A DNA stretch of 17,875 bases from Actinomycetota bacterium (GTDB taxonomy: Bacteria > Actinomycetota > Actinomycetes > Actinomycetales > Microbacteriaceae). Position numbers and translations under genes: made by a program. How positions within the stretch are numbered: position 1 is the stretch's first letter; each line of letters starts with the position of its first letter. Shown here piece by piece: positions 1 to 8,700 of this stretch. The notes beneath the pieces were generated by a model. That model saw nothing but the letters and a program-made list of their open reading frames with translations, was not told the DNA's origin and searched no databases. The stretch covers positions 1 to 17,875 of the forward strand of contig VGAV01000010.1 in assembly GCA_016870695.1 (NCBI GenBank), written 5' to 3'.

Positions 1-969
1 GTCGTCGGGGATCGTGTGGTTGATGACGTGCGTGACATCGTTCACGTCGATGCCGCGGGCGGCGACGTCGGTCGCGATCAGCACGTCCCTCTTGCCGGCC
101 TTGAACGAGGCCATGGAGCGCTCGCGCGACTCCTGGCTCATGTCGCCGTGCACGGCCGCGGCGTTGAACCCGCGATCGCCGAGCTCGTCGACGAGCTTCT
201 GCGCGGCGCGCTTGGTGCGGGTGAAGATGACGGTCTTGCCCCGGCCCTCGGCCTGCAGGATGCGGGCGATGACCTCATCCTTGTCGAGCGAGTGCGCGCG
301 GTAGACGAGGTGGTTGATGTTCGCCTGCGTGAGGCCCTCGTCGGGGTCGCTCGCGCGCATGTGAATGGGGTTCGACATGAACCGGCGCGCGAGGGCGACG
401 ATCGGCCCGGGCATGGTCGCCGAGAACAGCTGCGTGTGACGGATCGCCGGGACCTTCGAGAAGATCTTCTCGATGTCGGCGAGGAAGCCGAGGTCGAGCA
501 TCTTGTCGGCCTCGTCCAGGACGACCTCGACCGCACCCGACAGGTCGAGCAGGCGCTGGTTGTTGAGGTCGATCAGGCGGCCCGGGGTGCCCACGACGAT
601 CTGCGCGCCGGCCTTGAGCTGGTCGATCTGGCCCTCGTACGCCTTGCCGCCGTAGATCGCGACGACGCTGGTCGCGCGGTTCTGGGTCAGCATGTCCATG
701 TCCTCGTAGACCTGGACGGCGAGCTCGCGCGTCGGCACCACGATGAGCGCCTTGACGCCGGGCTCGGGGTTCGGTCCGAGACGCTGGACCACGGGGATGC
801 CGAAGCCGAAGGTCTTGCCGGTTCCGGTCTTGGCCTGGCCGATGATGTCCTGCCCGGGCAGACCGAGGGGGATGGTCTGCTCCTGGATCGGGAAGGCATC
901 GACGATGCCCTTGGATGCGAGGGCGTCGACGATGTCCTGGTCGACGCCGAGCTCGGCGAAAGTCGTCAT
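1..969 (-). CDS. DEAD-box RNA helicase, C-terminus beyond window edge
   Basis: This is an ATP-dependent RNA helicase that would act on structured RNA in the cytoplasm. The 323 visible residues contain the Q motif near 27-31, Walker A AKTGTGKT (46-53), PTREL (79-83), TPGR (128-131), the DEAD box (152-155), SAT (183-185), VIFT (247-250) and the motif V region ATDVAARGID (299-308). Motif VI (HRxGRxGR) would lie just past the edge, so the gene is cut by the window and not shown to be broken. The ATG at 969 gives the usual short lead into the Q motif (MTTFAELGV). It is divergent from the MiaE-like gene; the same pairing occurs at rhlE/Rv3211 and Rv3210c in M. tuberculosis, as I recall. A leader of about 95 nt with a stem-loop precedes it. 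The family is certain; the RhlE subfamily rests on synteny. Confidence 0.97.
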   Translation of the reverse strand, partial: MTTFAELGVDQDIVDALASKGIVDAFPIQEQTIPLGLPGQDIIGQAKTGTGKTFGFGIPVVQRLGPNPEPGVKALIVVPTRELAVQVYEDMDMLTQNRATSVVAIYGGKAYEGQIDQLKAGAQIVVGTPGRLIDLNNQRLLDLSGAVEVVLDEADKMLDLGFLADIEKIFSKVPAIRHTQLFSATMPGPIVALARRFMSNPIHMRASDPDEGLTQANINHLVYRAHSLDKDEVIARILQAEGRGKTVIFTRTKRAAQKLVDELGDRGFNAAAVHGDMSQESRERSMASFKAGKRDVLIATDVAARGIDVNDVTHVINHTIPDD

Positions 970-984
970 GAGCGTGCCTGTTCC

Positions 985-1001
985 GGCGGTGAGAGACCGC
1001 C
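985..1001 (-). promoter_or_regulatory. Stem-loop in the helicase 5' leader
   Basis: A perfect inverted repeat has arms GGCGGT (985-990) and ACCGCC (996-1001) around a 5-base loop. It sits 16 bases upstream of the helicase ATG, where it could hinder ribosome access. Cold-inducible RNA helicases are often controlled through structured leaders, so autoregulation is possible but not shown. There is no T-run after it, so I do not call it a terminator. Confidence 0.35.
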
Positions 1002-1071
1002 TGAGGAGTCGGATCCACGCCCTCCACTCGTCCACAGGCGCGGGGCCCCGATCCAACGCCGGGGCGTGTCC

Positions 1072-1077
1072 ACTCTA
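1072..1077 (-). promoter_or_regulatory. Putative -10 box of the helicase gene
   Basis: On the minus strand this reads TAGAGT, matching the actinobacterial TANNNT -10 pattern. It would start transcription near 1065 and give a leader of roughly 95 nt that includes the 985-1001 stem-loop. No convincing -35 is visible. The same hexamer appears upstream of the DUF3107 and nudC genes in this window. Confidence 0.4.
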
Positions 1078-1106
1078 CCCGGCGCGTTCCGGCGGGCCCC
1101 GACGCC

Positions 1107-1112
1107 TAGGCT
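1107..1112 (+). promoter_or_regulatory. Putative -10 box for a leaderless transcript
   Basis: TAGGCT lies seven bases before the GTG at 1120, so the predicted transcription start falls on or next to the start codon. This is the usual geometry of leaderless actinobacterial mRNAs. It supports GTG 1120 over longer in-frame alternatives, which would run antisense through the helicase gene. No clear -35 is present. Confidence 0.5.
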
Positions 1113-1119
1113 GTACAGC

Positions 1120-1836
1120 GTGTTCGAGTGGATCCGTCGTCGTCGCCGCCCGGTGGGCCGGACGTTGCAGCTCCGCTCGCGCGGCGACCTCGGCGACGCG
1201 ATGCGCGTCGACTTCGCGGAGCTCGCCCCGGACATCGAGACGTTCCTCGGTCAGGCCGCGTACCTGCAGCTCGGGTTCTTCGAGACGCTGAGCGAGCTGA
1301 TCGCCTCGACGCCCGAGCTCGCCGAGAAGGAGTCCCTCTCGCGCGCCGCAGGGGCGGCGCTGATCAAGCACCAGGAGCTCGTCGCCCTCATCCGCGACCG
1401 CGGGGCCGACCCGACGCAGCTCATGCTCCCGTTCCGCGAGTCGCTCGACGCGTTCCGGCGCAACACCCACGGGGTGCGACCGCAGGAGACCATGCTGTCG
1501 GTCCATATCACGGCGGGCATGCTCGACGACTTCTACCTCGCGCTGTCCTCCAGCTACGGCGACACCGGGCGCCGTGTGGCCCGCATCCTCACGGCGGACG
1601 ACGACCGCTCGGCGATCGTGGAGATCCTCGGCGCGGCCATCGCCGCCGACGAGGAGTGGCGCTGGCTGCTGGCCCTGTGGGGCCGTCGCCTCGTCGGCGA
1701 CACGCTGCTCGTGGCGCGTGCGGCGCTGCGCCCGACGCGTCTGGACCGTGACGAGGAGAAGGTCGTCGAGCCCGTGTTCACGGAGCTGATGGGCGCGCAC
1801 GCCCGGCGGATGGATGCCATGGGCCTCGCGGCCTGA
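1120..1836 (+). CDS. MiaE-like ferritin-fold protein (MiaE_2 type, Rv3210c-like)
   Basis: The 238-residue protein starts with an Arg-rich stretch (about 5-15) and continues as amphipathic helices, including FAELAPDIETFLGQ, ETLSELIASTPELAEKES, KHQELVALI and an Asp/Glu/Trp-rich segment near AADEEWRWLLALW. Sequence style, length and the position next to an RNA helicase match the actinobacterial family annotated as ferritin-like or tRNA-(ms2io6A)-hydroxylase-like. True MiaE is a diiron hydroxylase of a tRNA nucleotide. I see no ExxH motif anywhere in this protein, and two ExxH motifs are usual in diiron ferritin folds, so enzymatic activity is doubtful. The GTG start follows a TAGGCT box by seven bases. 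The open frame continues upstream only as an antisense shadow. The family is fairly sure; the function is unknown. Confidence 0.85.
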   Translation: MFEWIRRRRRPVGRTLQLRSRGDLGDAMRVDFAELAPDIETFLGQAAYLQLGFFETLSELIASTPELAEKESLSRAAGAALIKHQELVALIRDRGADPTQLMLPFRESLDAFRRNTHGVRPQETMLSVHITAGMLDDFYLALSSSYGDTGRRVARILTADDDRSAIVEILGAAIAADEEWRWLLALWGRRLVGDTLLVARAALRPTRLDRDEEKVVEPVFTELMGAHARRMDAMGLAA

Positions 1837-1857
1837 CGCCCCTCCTGCTCCTGCGGG

Positions 1858-1962
1858 TCAGACGCCGAGGCGCGCCCGTTCGGCCGCGCAGGGACGCCTG
1901 CTCAGCTCGGTCGCCGCGCCGTCGGCTCGGCTCAGACGCCGAGGCGCGCCCGCTCGGCCGCG
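1858..1962. repeat. 31-bp direct repeat pair, 74 bp apart
   Basis: The stretches 1858-1888 and 1932-1962 are identical except for one T/C difference. The second copy is the 3' end and stop codon of the minus-strand membrane-protein gene (coding AERARLGV and stop). The first copy repeats this end, including the stop, 43 bp further downstream. Each copy contains inverted arms around a GGCGCGCC palindrome; in the gene copy these are GCCGAG (1938-1943) and CTCGGC (1953-1958). The pair fills most of the short gap between two converging genes and could form a hairpin in transcripts from either side. Confidence 0.85.
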
Positions 1963-2219
1963 TCGGAGGCGATCCGCCGACGGCTGAGCAGAGGGATGAG
2001 CACGAGGACGGTCGCCGCCGGCGCGAGGATCGCGACGATCCACAGCACGGGGGAGTCGATGCCCAGTCCGGCCCACGTCAGCACCGTCCACACGACGGCG
2101 GAGGCGGCGGCTCCGGCGAGTGGGGCGAGGGCGACGCCCCGCGTCGACCGGTGGGGCAGCGCGAAGTGCGCCGCGAGACCGATGACCGCGCCGAGGAGGA
2201 GACCGAGGAGGATCTGCAC
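1932..2219 (-). CDS. Small three-helix membrane protein, unknown function
   Basis: This is a predicted 95-residue integral membrane protein. Hydrophobic segments lie at about 2-21, 31-53 and 58-80, and a basic stretch (LSRRRIASDAAERARLGV) ends the protein, probably in the cytoplasm. I do not recognise a named family. The GTG start lies 10 bp after the stop of the DUF3107 gene on the same strand, so the two are probably one transcript. The Shine-Dalgarno sequence is weak, which fits translational coupling. The last eight codons and the stop are duplicated immediately downstream (1858-1888). Coding is supported by the coherent pattern of three hydrophobic segments, not by recognised homology. 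Confidence 0.7.
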   Translation of the reverse strand: MQILLGLLLGAVIGLAAHFALPHRSTRGVALAPLAGAAASAVVWTVLTWAGLGIDSPVLWIVAILAPAATVLVLIPLLSRRRIASDAAERARLGV

Positions 2220-2229
2220 GGCGGAGCCG

Positions 2230-2454
2230 TCAGGCGACGAAGCCGACCCGGCGGGACTCCTCGGTGCCGACCTCGATGAACGCGAGGTTCGCGGTCGGGA
2301 CGATGTAGGAGTTGCCCTTGACGTCGGTGAAGGTCAGGTGGCTCGCGGAGCTGTCGAGAGCGGAGGCGACCGTCGACTTCACGGCCTCCGAGGACTCGCT
2401 GGTCTCGAAGTTCAGTTCGCGTCCGGTGTTGGTGATGCCGATGCGAATCTCCAC
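2230..2454 (-). CDS. DUF3107 family protein (Rv3208A/TB9.4-like)
   Basis: This is a small protein of 74 residues beginning with GTG (MEIRIGITNTGRELNFET). It has the compact alternating beta/alpha pattern of the actinobacterial DUF3107 family: an N-terminal strand, a helix around EAVKSTVASAL, then strands LTFTDVKGNSYIVP and NLAFIEVG. AAGGA lies about ten bases before the start. The family has no established function. Its position between the MiaE-like gene and adnA matches the place of Rv3208A in M. tuberculosis, as I recall. It is divergent from adnA and probably co-transcribed with the small membrane protein. Confidence 0.9.
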   Translation of the reverse strand: MEIRIGITNTGRELNFETSESSEAVKSTVASALDSSASHLTFTDVKGNSYIVPTANLAFIEVGTEESRRVGFVA

Positions 2455-2503
2455 GATGCACGTCCTTCCCGCCCGGGGACCGATCGCCCGGCGCGTGCTC
2501 TCG

Positions 2504-2509
2504 ACTCTA
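2504..2509 (-). promoter_or_regulatory. Putative -10 box of the DUF3107 gene
   Basis: The minus strand reads TAGAGT, about 50 bases before the GTG start at 2454, which would give a leader of roughly 43 nt that includes the AAGGA ribosome site. No clear -35 is present. Confidence 0.4.
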
Positions 2510-2638
2510 CGGCAGGGCGCCGACACGGAGCCGCCGCGGGGCGCCCGCTTCGCGGACGGCGAACGCGGACGGCATCCCTCCTCCGGCGGGTCCGGCGGAC
2601 GTGCGCGGTGTCGCGGCGGCCATGTCGGAGGGCGCGGT

Positions 2639-2644
2639 TAACGT
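2639..2644 (+). promoter_or_regulatory. Putative -10 box for leaderless adnA transcript
   Basis: TAACGT ends six bases before the ATG at 2651, separated by a run of G. This spacing puts transcription initiation at the A of the start codon. The first three bases of the box are also an in-frame stop (TAA, 2639-2641), so no in-frame start lies further upstream. The G-run directly before ATG is too close to act as a normal Shine-Dalgarno site. Confidence 0.45.
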
Positions 2645-2650
2645 GGGGGG

Positions 2651-5600
2651 ATGCGGATCACGGATGCCATCGCCCCCGGTGCCGCGACCGACGCCGATCA
2701 GCAGGCGGTGACGGCGTGGGGGCCGACGGTCGGCGGCGCGGTGGTCGGGGCCCCGGGGTCGGGCAAGACCTCCACCCTGATCGCGCGCGTGCGCGCCCTC
2801 GTCGACGCCGGCGTCGACCCCGACGAGGTCCTCGTGCTCACCCCCACGCGACCGGCCGCGACCGCGCTGCGCGACCCGCTCGCCCTGGCGATCGGCCGGG
2901 CGACCGCCGGCGCCGTCGCGCGGTCGGTCGCCTCCTTCGCCTTCCAGCTCGTCCGCGGGGCCGAGGTGCGCCGCGGCGACGAGCCGCCGCAGCTGCTCAC
3001 AGGCGGCGACGAGGACCAGATCATCCGCGACCTGCTCGACGGGGACGCCGAGGACGAGCGCGAGGGGGCCTCGCGCTGGCCCGAGTGGCTCGGCCCGGCG
3101 ATCCGGGCGACGCGCGGCTTCCGCGGCGACGTGCGCGCGTTCCTCGCCGAATGCACCAACCTCGGCGTGCTGCCGGGCGACCTCGAGCGGCTGGCCGCCC
3201 GGCACGACCGCCCCGTCTGGGCGTCGCTGGCCTCCTTCTCCGCCGAGTACCGCGCAGTGCGGGCGTCGATGCGCGGTGCGCACCGCGACGCGGCCGACCT
3301 GACGCGCGAGGCCGTCGGCGTGCTCCGCGACGCCCTGGGCGACCGCGAGCTGCTCGGCCGCTTCGCCACGCTGCGCTGCATCCTCGTCGACGATGCGCAG
3401 GAGCTGACGGCCGGCGGCGTCGACCTCCTCGAGGCGGCGGCGGGACTGGGCATCGGCGTCGTGGTCTTCGGGGATCCCGACGTGGGCTCGGGCGCCTTCC
3501 GCGGCGCGACGCCGGAGAACTTCGCGCGCCTCGCCCGCTCGCTGGGCACGACGGCGGCGCTGGGCACCGTGCACCGGGGCACCCCGGAGCAGATCGACCT
3601 CGTCCGCTCCGTCGCCGCCCGCATCGGCGCCGCCGGCGTCGTCGCGCACCGGCGTCCACCGGTCGGCGCGGCGCCGATGGGCTCCGTCCGCACCTACCTG
3701 CTGCGCTCGCCCGCGGAGGAGGCCGACGCCATCGCGCGCCTGCTGCGCGAACGCCACGTCCTCGACGGAGTGGCGTGGGGCGACTGCGCCGTCATCGCCC
3801 ACGACTCGCGGCAGGTCGCGACCCTGCAGACCGAGCTGGCCGCGCGCGAGGTCCCGGCCCGGGCGAGCGGCCCCGGCCTGGCGCTCGGCGCGCAACGGCC
3901 CGTGCGCGACCTCGTCGGCCTCGTGGAGCTCGGCATGCAGGACCCGGCGGACTGGACCCCGGACGCCGTCGCGGACGCGTTGCTGGGGACGTTCGGCGGC
4001 CTCGACCCGATCGAGCTGCGCCGGCTGCGGACGGTCCTGCGTCAGGACGAGGTCGAGCACGGCGGACACCGGACGGCCGGGGATCTGCTCGTGTCCGGCA
4101 TCCGGCATCCCCTCGAGCTGGAGGCCGTCGACACGCGGGAGGGCCGCCGTGCGGCGCGGATGGGCGCGACGCTCGCGGCGGTGCGCGCGCAGGCCGCGAA
4201 CCGGGCGACGCCGCACGAGATGCTGTGGACGGCGTGGGACCGCAGCGGCCTCGCGCGGACGTGGCGGGAGGCGTCCCGCGGACACGGTCCGATCGCCGAG
4301 CAGGCCGACCGGGACCTCGACGCGGTCGTCGCCCTCTTCCAGGCGGCCAAGCGGTTCACCGAGCGCGAACCGGACGGGGAGGCGGCGGTCTTCCTCCGTG
4401 CGGTGCTCGACAGCGACGTGGCCGAGGACCGCATCGAGCAGCCCGCCGTCGCCGACACCGTCCGCGTGCTGACGCCGGCGGCGGCGGCCGGGACCGCCTT
4501 CGACACGGTCGTCGTCGCGGGCGTGCAGGACGGCGTCTGGCCGAACACCCGGCTGCGCGGCGGACTGCTCGAGACGTGGCGGCTGGCCGATGCCGTGCTC
4601 CGGCCCGAGCTCCCGGCTGCGGGGCTCATCGACCGGCGACGCGACGCGATGCACGACGAGCTGCGGCTGTTCCTGCGGTCCATCTCGCGGGCGCGGGAGC
4701 GGCTCGTCGTGACGGCGGTGGCCGACGACGACACCGGACCCAGCGTCCTGTTCGAGATGCTGCCGACGCCCGAGCCGGCGGCATCCATCCCGGAGCACCC
4801 GCTGTCGCTGCGGGGTCTGGTCGCCCGTCACCGTCGCACGCTGACCGCGCCGCGCACGACGGCCGCGCAGCGGCGGCACGCGGCGTCGCAGCTGGCCCTC
4901 CTCGCGGCGGCCGACGTGCCGGGCGCCGCGTCCGAGCAGTGGTACGGCGTGGCGGCACCGAGCTCCATCGCGCCGCTGCGCGACCTGTCCCGCGAGGACG
5001 TCCGGGTGTCGCCGTCGCGGCTGCACGCGCTCGAGCAGTGCGAGCTCGACTGGGTCATCGGCGACCTCGGCGGCGACCGCAGCGGCACGACCGCGGGCAT
5101 CGGGACCATCATCCACGCGGCCCTCGAGACCGCGGCATCCCCGTCCGAGGCCGACCTGTGGGCGGTCGTCGAGGAGCGCTGGGGCGAGCTCGTCTTCGAC
5201 GCCGCCTGGCGTGAACGCGCGGAGCAGACGCGGGCGCGCGACCTCGTGCGGCGGCTCGCCAGCTACCTGCGGCGGTTCGACGACGCCGGTCACCGGCTCC
5301 TCGCCGCCGAACGGCACTTCGACGTGCCCATCCCCGTTCCCGACGCGGGGGAGCACCGCGCGGTGCTGAGCGGCGACATCGACCGCGTCGAGCTCACCTC
5401 CCGCGGCGAGGTCGTCATCGTCGACCTCAAGACGGGCAAGAACGAGCCCCAGACGGATGCCAAGGTGGCCGACAACCCGCAGCTCGCGGCGTACCAGCTG
5501 GCCTTCTCGTCCGGCGCCATCGAGCAGGCCGGCGGATTCGCGCCCGGCGGGGCGAAGCTGCTGGTCCTGCGCCCCAGCGCGGCGACCAAGGACTACGCCG

Positions 5601-5779
5601 AGCCCCACCAGCCGCCGTTCGACGACGACGCCCGCGCGGCGTTCGTCGAGCGGGTGCAGCGCGCGGTGGGCGTCATGCGCGGCGGCAGCTTCTCCGCGCC
5701 GTACGAGGTGCACTGCCGTGACGAGTTCTCGTTCGGGCTGTGCCGCATCCACACGATCTCGGCGGTGAGCGCCTCGTGA
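2651..5779 (+). CDS. adnA: AdnA-like subunit of the AdnAB helicase-nuclease
   Basis: AdnAB resects double-strand breaks; each subunit has an N-terminal UvrD-like motor and a C-terminal RecB-family nuclease. This 1042-residue protein fits AdnA in length and order. Walker A GAPGSGKT is intact (33-40). Motif II is DDAQ (247-250) instead of DExQ, motif III (GDPDVGSGAFRG, 274-285) lacks its Gln, and the motif V region (LTPAAAAGTAFD) lacks the usual H-x-S-K-G residues. This agrees with the known weak AdnA motor. The nuclease residues are present: His822, Asp909/Asp911, Asp925 and Lys927 in VDLKTGK, and NPQLAAYQL. Fe-S cluster candidates are Cys797, Cys1022 and Cys1031, but the expected fourth position is Glu1025. 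The stop overlaps the adnB start (GTGA). Confidence 0.93.
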   Translation: MRITDAIAPGAATDADQQAVTAWGPTVGGAVVGAPGSGKTSTLIARVRALVDAGVDPDEVLVLTPTRPAATALRDPLALAIGRATAGAVARSVASFAFQLVRGAEVRRGDEPPQLLTGGDEDQIIRDLLDGDAEDEREGASRWPEWLGPAIRATRGFRGDVRAFLAECTNLGVLPGDLERLAARHDRPVWASLASFSAEYRAVRASMRGAHRDAADLTREAVGVLRDALGDRELLGRFATLRCILVDDAQELTAGGVDLLEAAAGLGIGVVVFGDPDVGSGAFRGATPENFARLARSLGTTAALGTVHRGTPEQIDLVRSVAARIGAAGVVAHRRPPVGAAPMGSVRTYLLRSPAEEADAIARLLRERHVLDGVAWGDCAVIAHDSRQVATLQTELAAREVPARASGPGLALGAQRPVRDLVGLVELGMQDPADWTPDAVADALLGTFGGLDPIELRRLRTVLRQDEVEHGGHRTAGDLLVSGIRHPLELEAVDTREGRRAARMGATLAAVRAQAANRATPHEMLWTAWDRSGLARTWREASRGHGPIAEQADRDLDAVVALFQAAKRFTEREPDGEAAVFLRAVLDSDVAEDRIEQPAVADTVRVLTPAAAAGTAFDTVVVAGVQDGVWPNTRLRGGLLETWRLADAVLRPELPAAGLIDRRRDAMHDELRLFLRSISRARERLVVTAVADDDTGPSVLFEMLPTPEPAASIPEHPLSLRGLVARHRRTLTAPRTTAAQRRHAASQLALLAAADVPGAASEQWYGVAAPSSIAPLRDLSREDVRVSPSRLHALEQCELDWVIGDLGGDRSGTTAGIGTIIHAALETAASPSEADLWAVVEERWGELVFDAAWRERAEQTRARDLVRRLASYLRRFDDAGHRLLAAERHFDVPIPVPDAGEHRAVLSGDIDRVELTSRGEVVIVDLKTGKNEPQTDAKVADNPQLAAYQLAFSSGAIEQAGGFAPGGAKLLVLRPSAATKDYAEPHQPPFDDDARAAFVERVQRAVGVMRGGSFSAPYEVHCRDEFSFGLCRIHTISAVSAS

Positions 5780-8700
5780 CGGCGCCGATCCCGCCCGCGC
5801 CGATCGGGACCGCGCTGCTGCCCGCCGCGACGATCGCGGCCGCTCTGGGGCAGTTCCCGCCCACGGCCGAGCAGACCGAGGTGATCGAGGCGCCGCTCGC
5901 GCCGGCGCTCGTCGTCGCGGGCGCCGGCAGCGGCAAGACCGAGACGATGGCGGGGCGGGTGGTCTGGCTCGTCGCGAACGGCCTCGTCCGCCGCGACGAG
6001 GTGCTCGGGCTGACCTTCACCCGCAAAGCCGCGGGCGAGCTCGCCGAGCGCATCCAGCGGCGGCTGCAGCGCCTGTCCGAGTTCGAGGTGCGCGGTCTGC
6101 TTCCGAAGCTGCCCGCCCTGCACGCGGCCGGGCGTCTGGCGGTCTTCGCCGAGCTGGCCGGCGCCGAGGGCGCGCGCGGGGATGCGGCACGCCGCGACGC
6201 GCTGGACGCCCTCGCCCGCGAGACGCACGCCGTCCCGCCCGTCGACCACGACGGCGACCAGCTGCTGCACCGGCCGACGGTGGCGACCTACAACAGCTTC
6301 GCCGACGGACTCGTCCGCGAGCACGGGCTGCGGATCGGGCGCGACGCCGAGGCGGCCATCCTGTCCGAGTCGGCGGCCTGGCTCCTCATGCGCCGGGTCG
6401 TCTTCGCCTCCGACGATCCGCGTCTGGAGGAGCGGCAGGAGTCGCCGCGCACCCTCATCGACGCGGCGCTGCGCATCGCCCGCGACGGCGTCGACAATCT
6501 CGTCGACCTCGACCGGCTCGCCGCCTTCCCCGACGAGTTCGGGCGCATTGTCGAGCGCCCGTCCGAGAACGCGCGGACCTCCGTCTACAAGGACGTCGCC
6601 GATGCGGCTGCCCGCGTCTCGGCGCTCGGCCTGCTCGCCGACCTCGCGCGGGCGTACGACCGCGAGAAGGCGCGTCTGAGCGTCATGGACTTCGCCGACC
6701 AGGTCGCCGGCGCCCTGCGCATCGTCCGCGACCACCCGGCCGTCGTCGACGAGCTGCGCGCCCGCTACCGCGTCGTGCTGCTCGACGAGTACCAGGACAC
6801 CTCCGTGGTGCAGACCGACCTGCTCTCGACGCTCTTCGGCGGCACGGGGGTCATGGCGGTCGGCGACCCCCATCAGGCCATCTACGCCTGGCGCGGCGCC
6901 AGCGCCGGCAACCTCGGCGGCTTCCCTGCCGCCTTCGCCCCGGACGGCGGCTGCGCGCAGTTCTCCCTCCTGACCAGCTGGCGCAACAGCGCGCGGGTCC
7001 TGGATGCCGCCAACGCGGTGCTCGCGCCCCTGGCCGATCGCTCGCCGGTCGCCGTCGAGCAGCTGCGCGCCCGTCCGGGCGCCCCCGACGGTCTCGTCGA
7101 GATCGCCTTCGACGACGCGCTCGACGCGGAGGCGGACCGCGTCGCCGCCTGGTTCGCCGGGATCCGGGCGGCCCGCGCCGCGGACGGGCGCGCGACCACG
7201 GGCGCCGTGCTCTTCCGCAGCAAGAAGCACATGGTGCGCTTCGGGGACGCGCTCGGACGTCGTGGCATCCCTCATCGCATCCTCGGTCTCGGCGGGCTGC
7301 TCACGACCCCCGAGGTCGTCGACGTGGTGTCCGCACTGAGGGTGATCAGCGACCCGGAGGCGGGCTCCCCGCTCATCCGGCTGCTGTCGGGGCCGCGCTG
7401 GTCCGTCGGACTCGCGGACCTGCGCGCGCTCGCCCAGCTCGCCCGGCGGCTCGCCTCGCACGACGCGGCGCTGCAGCCGCTGGACACCGACGTGGCGGCG
7501 CGGCTGCGTTCCACCCCCGGAGCCGACCGCGCGTCGCTCGTCGACGCGCTCGACTTCCTCACCCGCCAGGCCGACGACCACGGGTGGCTCGCCGACATCA
7601 CCCCCGTGGGGCGGGCGCGGCTGCGCGACGCGGGCGCGGTGTTCGCCGGGCTGCGCCGCAGCGTCGGTGCGCCCATCCCCGAGCTGATCCGCCTGGTGGA
7701 GGCGGAGCTGCGCCTGGACATCGAACTCGCCGCGAACGAGTCGCGCGGTCCGGCGCGCATCGCCTCGGCGCAGCTGCGCGCGTTCGTGGACGAGATCCGC
7801 GGCTTCCTCGCGGCGGACGAGTCCGGCTCCGTCAGCAGCCTGCTCGCCTGGCTCGACCACGCCGAGCAGGCCGACGAGTTCGCCCCGCGCACCGAGCCGC
7901 CCGAGGACGACGTCGTCCAGCTGCTGACCATCCACGGGTCGAAGGGCCTGGAATGGGATGCCGTGGCGGTCGTGCGCCTGGTCACCGACGAGCTGCCCTC
8001 GCTGGCCCGGGACACGAAGGGATGGCTCGGCTTCGGCGTGCTGCCGTCGGAGTTCCGCGGGGACTCCGCCTGGCTCCCCGTCCTCGGGTGGCGCGGCGCC
8101 GAGACGCAGCAGCAGCTCAAGACCGCCATCGAGGAGTTCGTCGCCGCCAACCGCGCGCGGCAGCTCGACGAGGACCGCCGCCTGGCCTACGTCGCCTTCA
8201 CGCGCGCGCGGGACCATCTGCTGCTGACCGGGTCGAGCTGGTCCGGGACCAAGCGTCCCCGGCGCCCGAGCGTCTTCCTCGATGAGGCCGCCGCCGCCCT
8301 CGGCATGGTGCTCGACATCGGCGAGCCCGGCGACGACCCGTACGACGGGGAACGCCGCACCCTGCAGTGGCCGCTCGACCCGCTCGGCGCCCGGCGGACC
8401 GCCGTGGCCGCGGCCGCGGCCGAGGTCGAGGAGGCGCGTCTCGCCGCCCCGGCGGACCCCGACCCCGACCTCGAACTGCTGCTGGCCGAACGGGCGGAGC
8501 GCCTGCGCCCCACGCACACGCCGGCGCCGACCCGCATCCCGGCGTCCCGCTACAAGGACTTCGTGGCCGATTACGGCGGCACGGTCGAGTCGCTCCGCCG
8601 GCCCATGCCCGAGCGCCCGTTCCGTCAGACGCGTCTGGGAACGCTGTTCCACGCCTGGGTCGAACGCCGATCGGGACTGGTCGGCGCGGGGACGGGTCTC

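Noticed and set aside
16..1119. Upstream in-frame extension of the MiaE-like gene
   Set aside because: It is antisense to the DEAD-box helicase, whose motifs are unmistakable; a leaderless start at 1120 fits better.
2507..5752. Open reading frame of 1081 codons antisense to adnA
   Set aside because: It is the complement of a well-recognised gene. Long stop-free antisense frames are expected in such GC-rich DNA, and its Arg/Gly/Pro-rich product has no recognisable domain.
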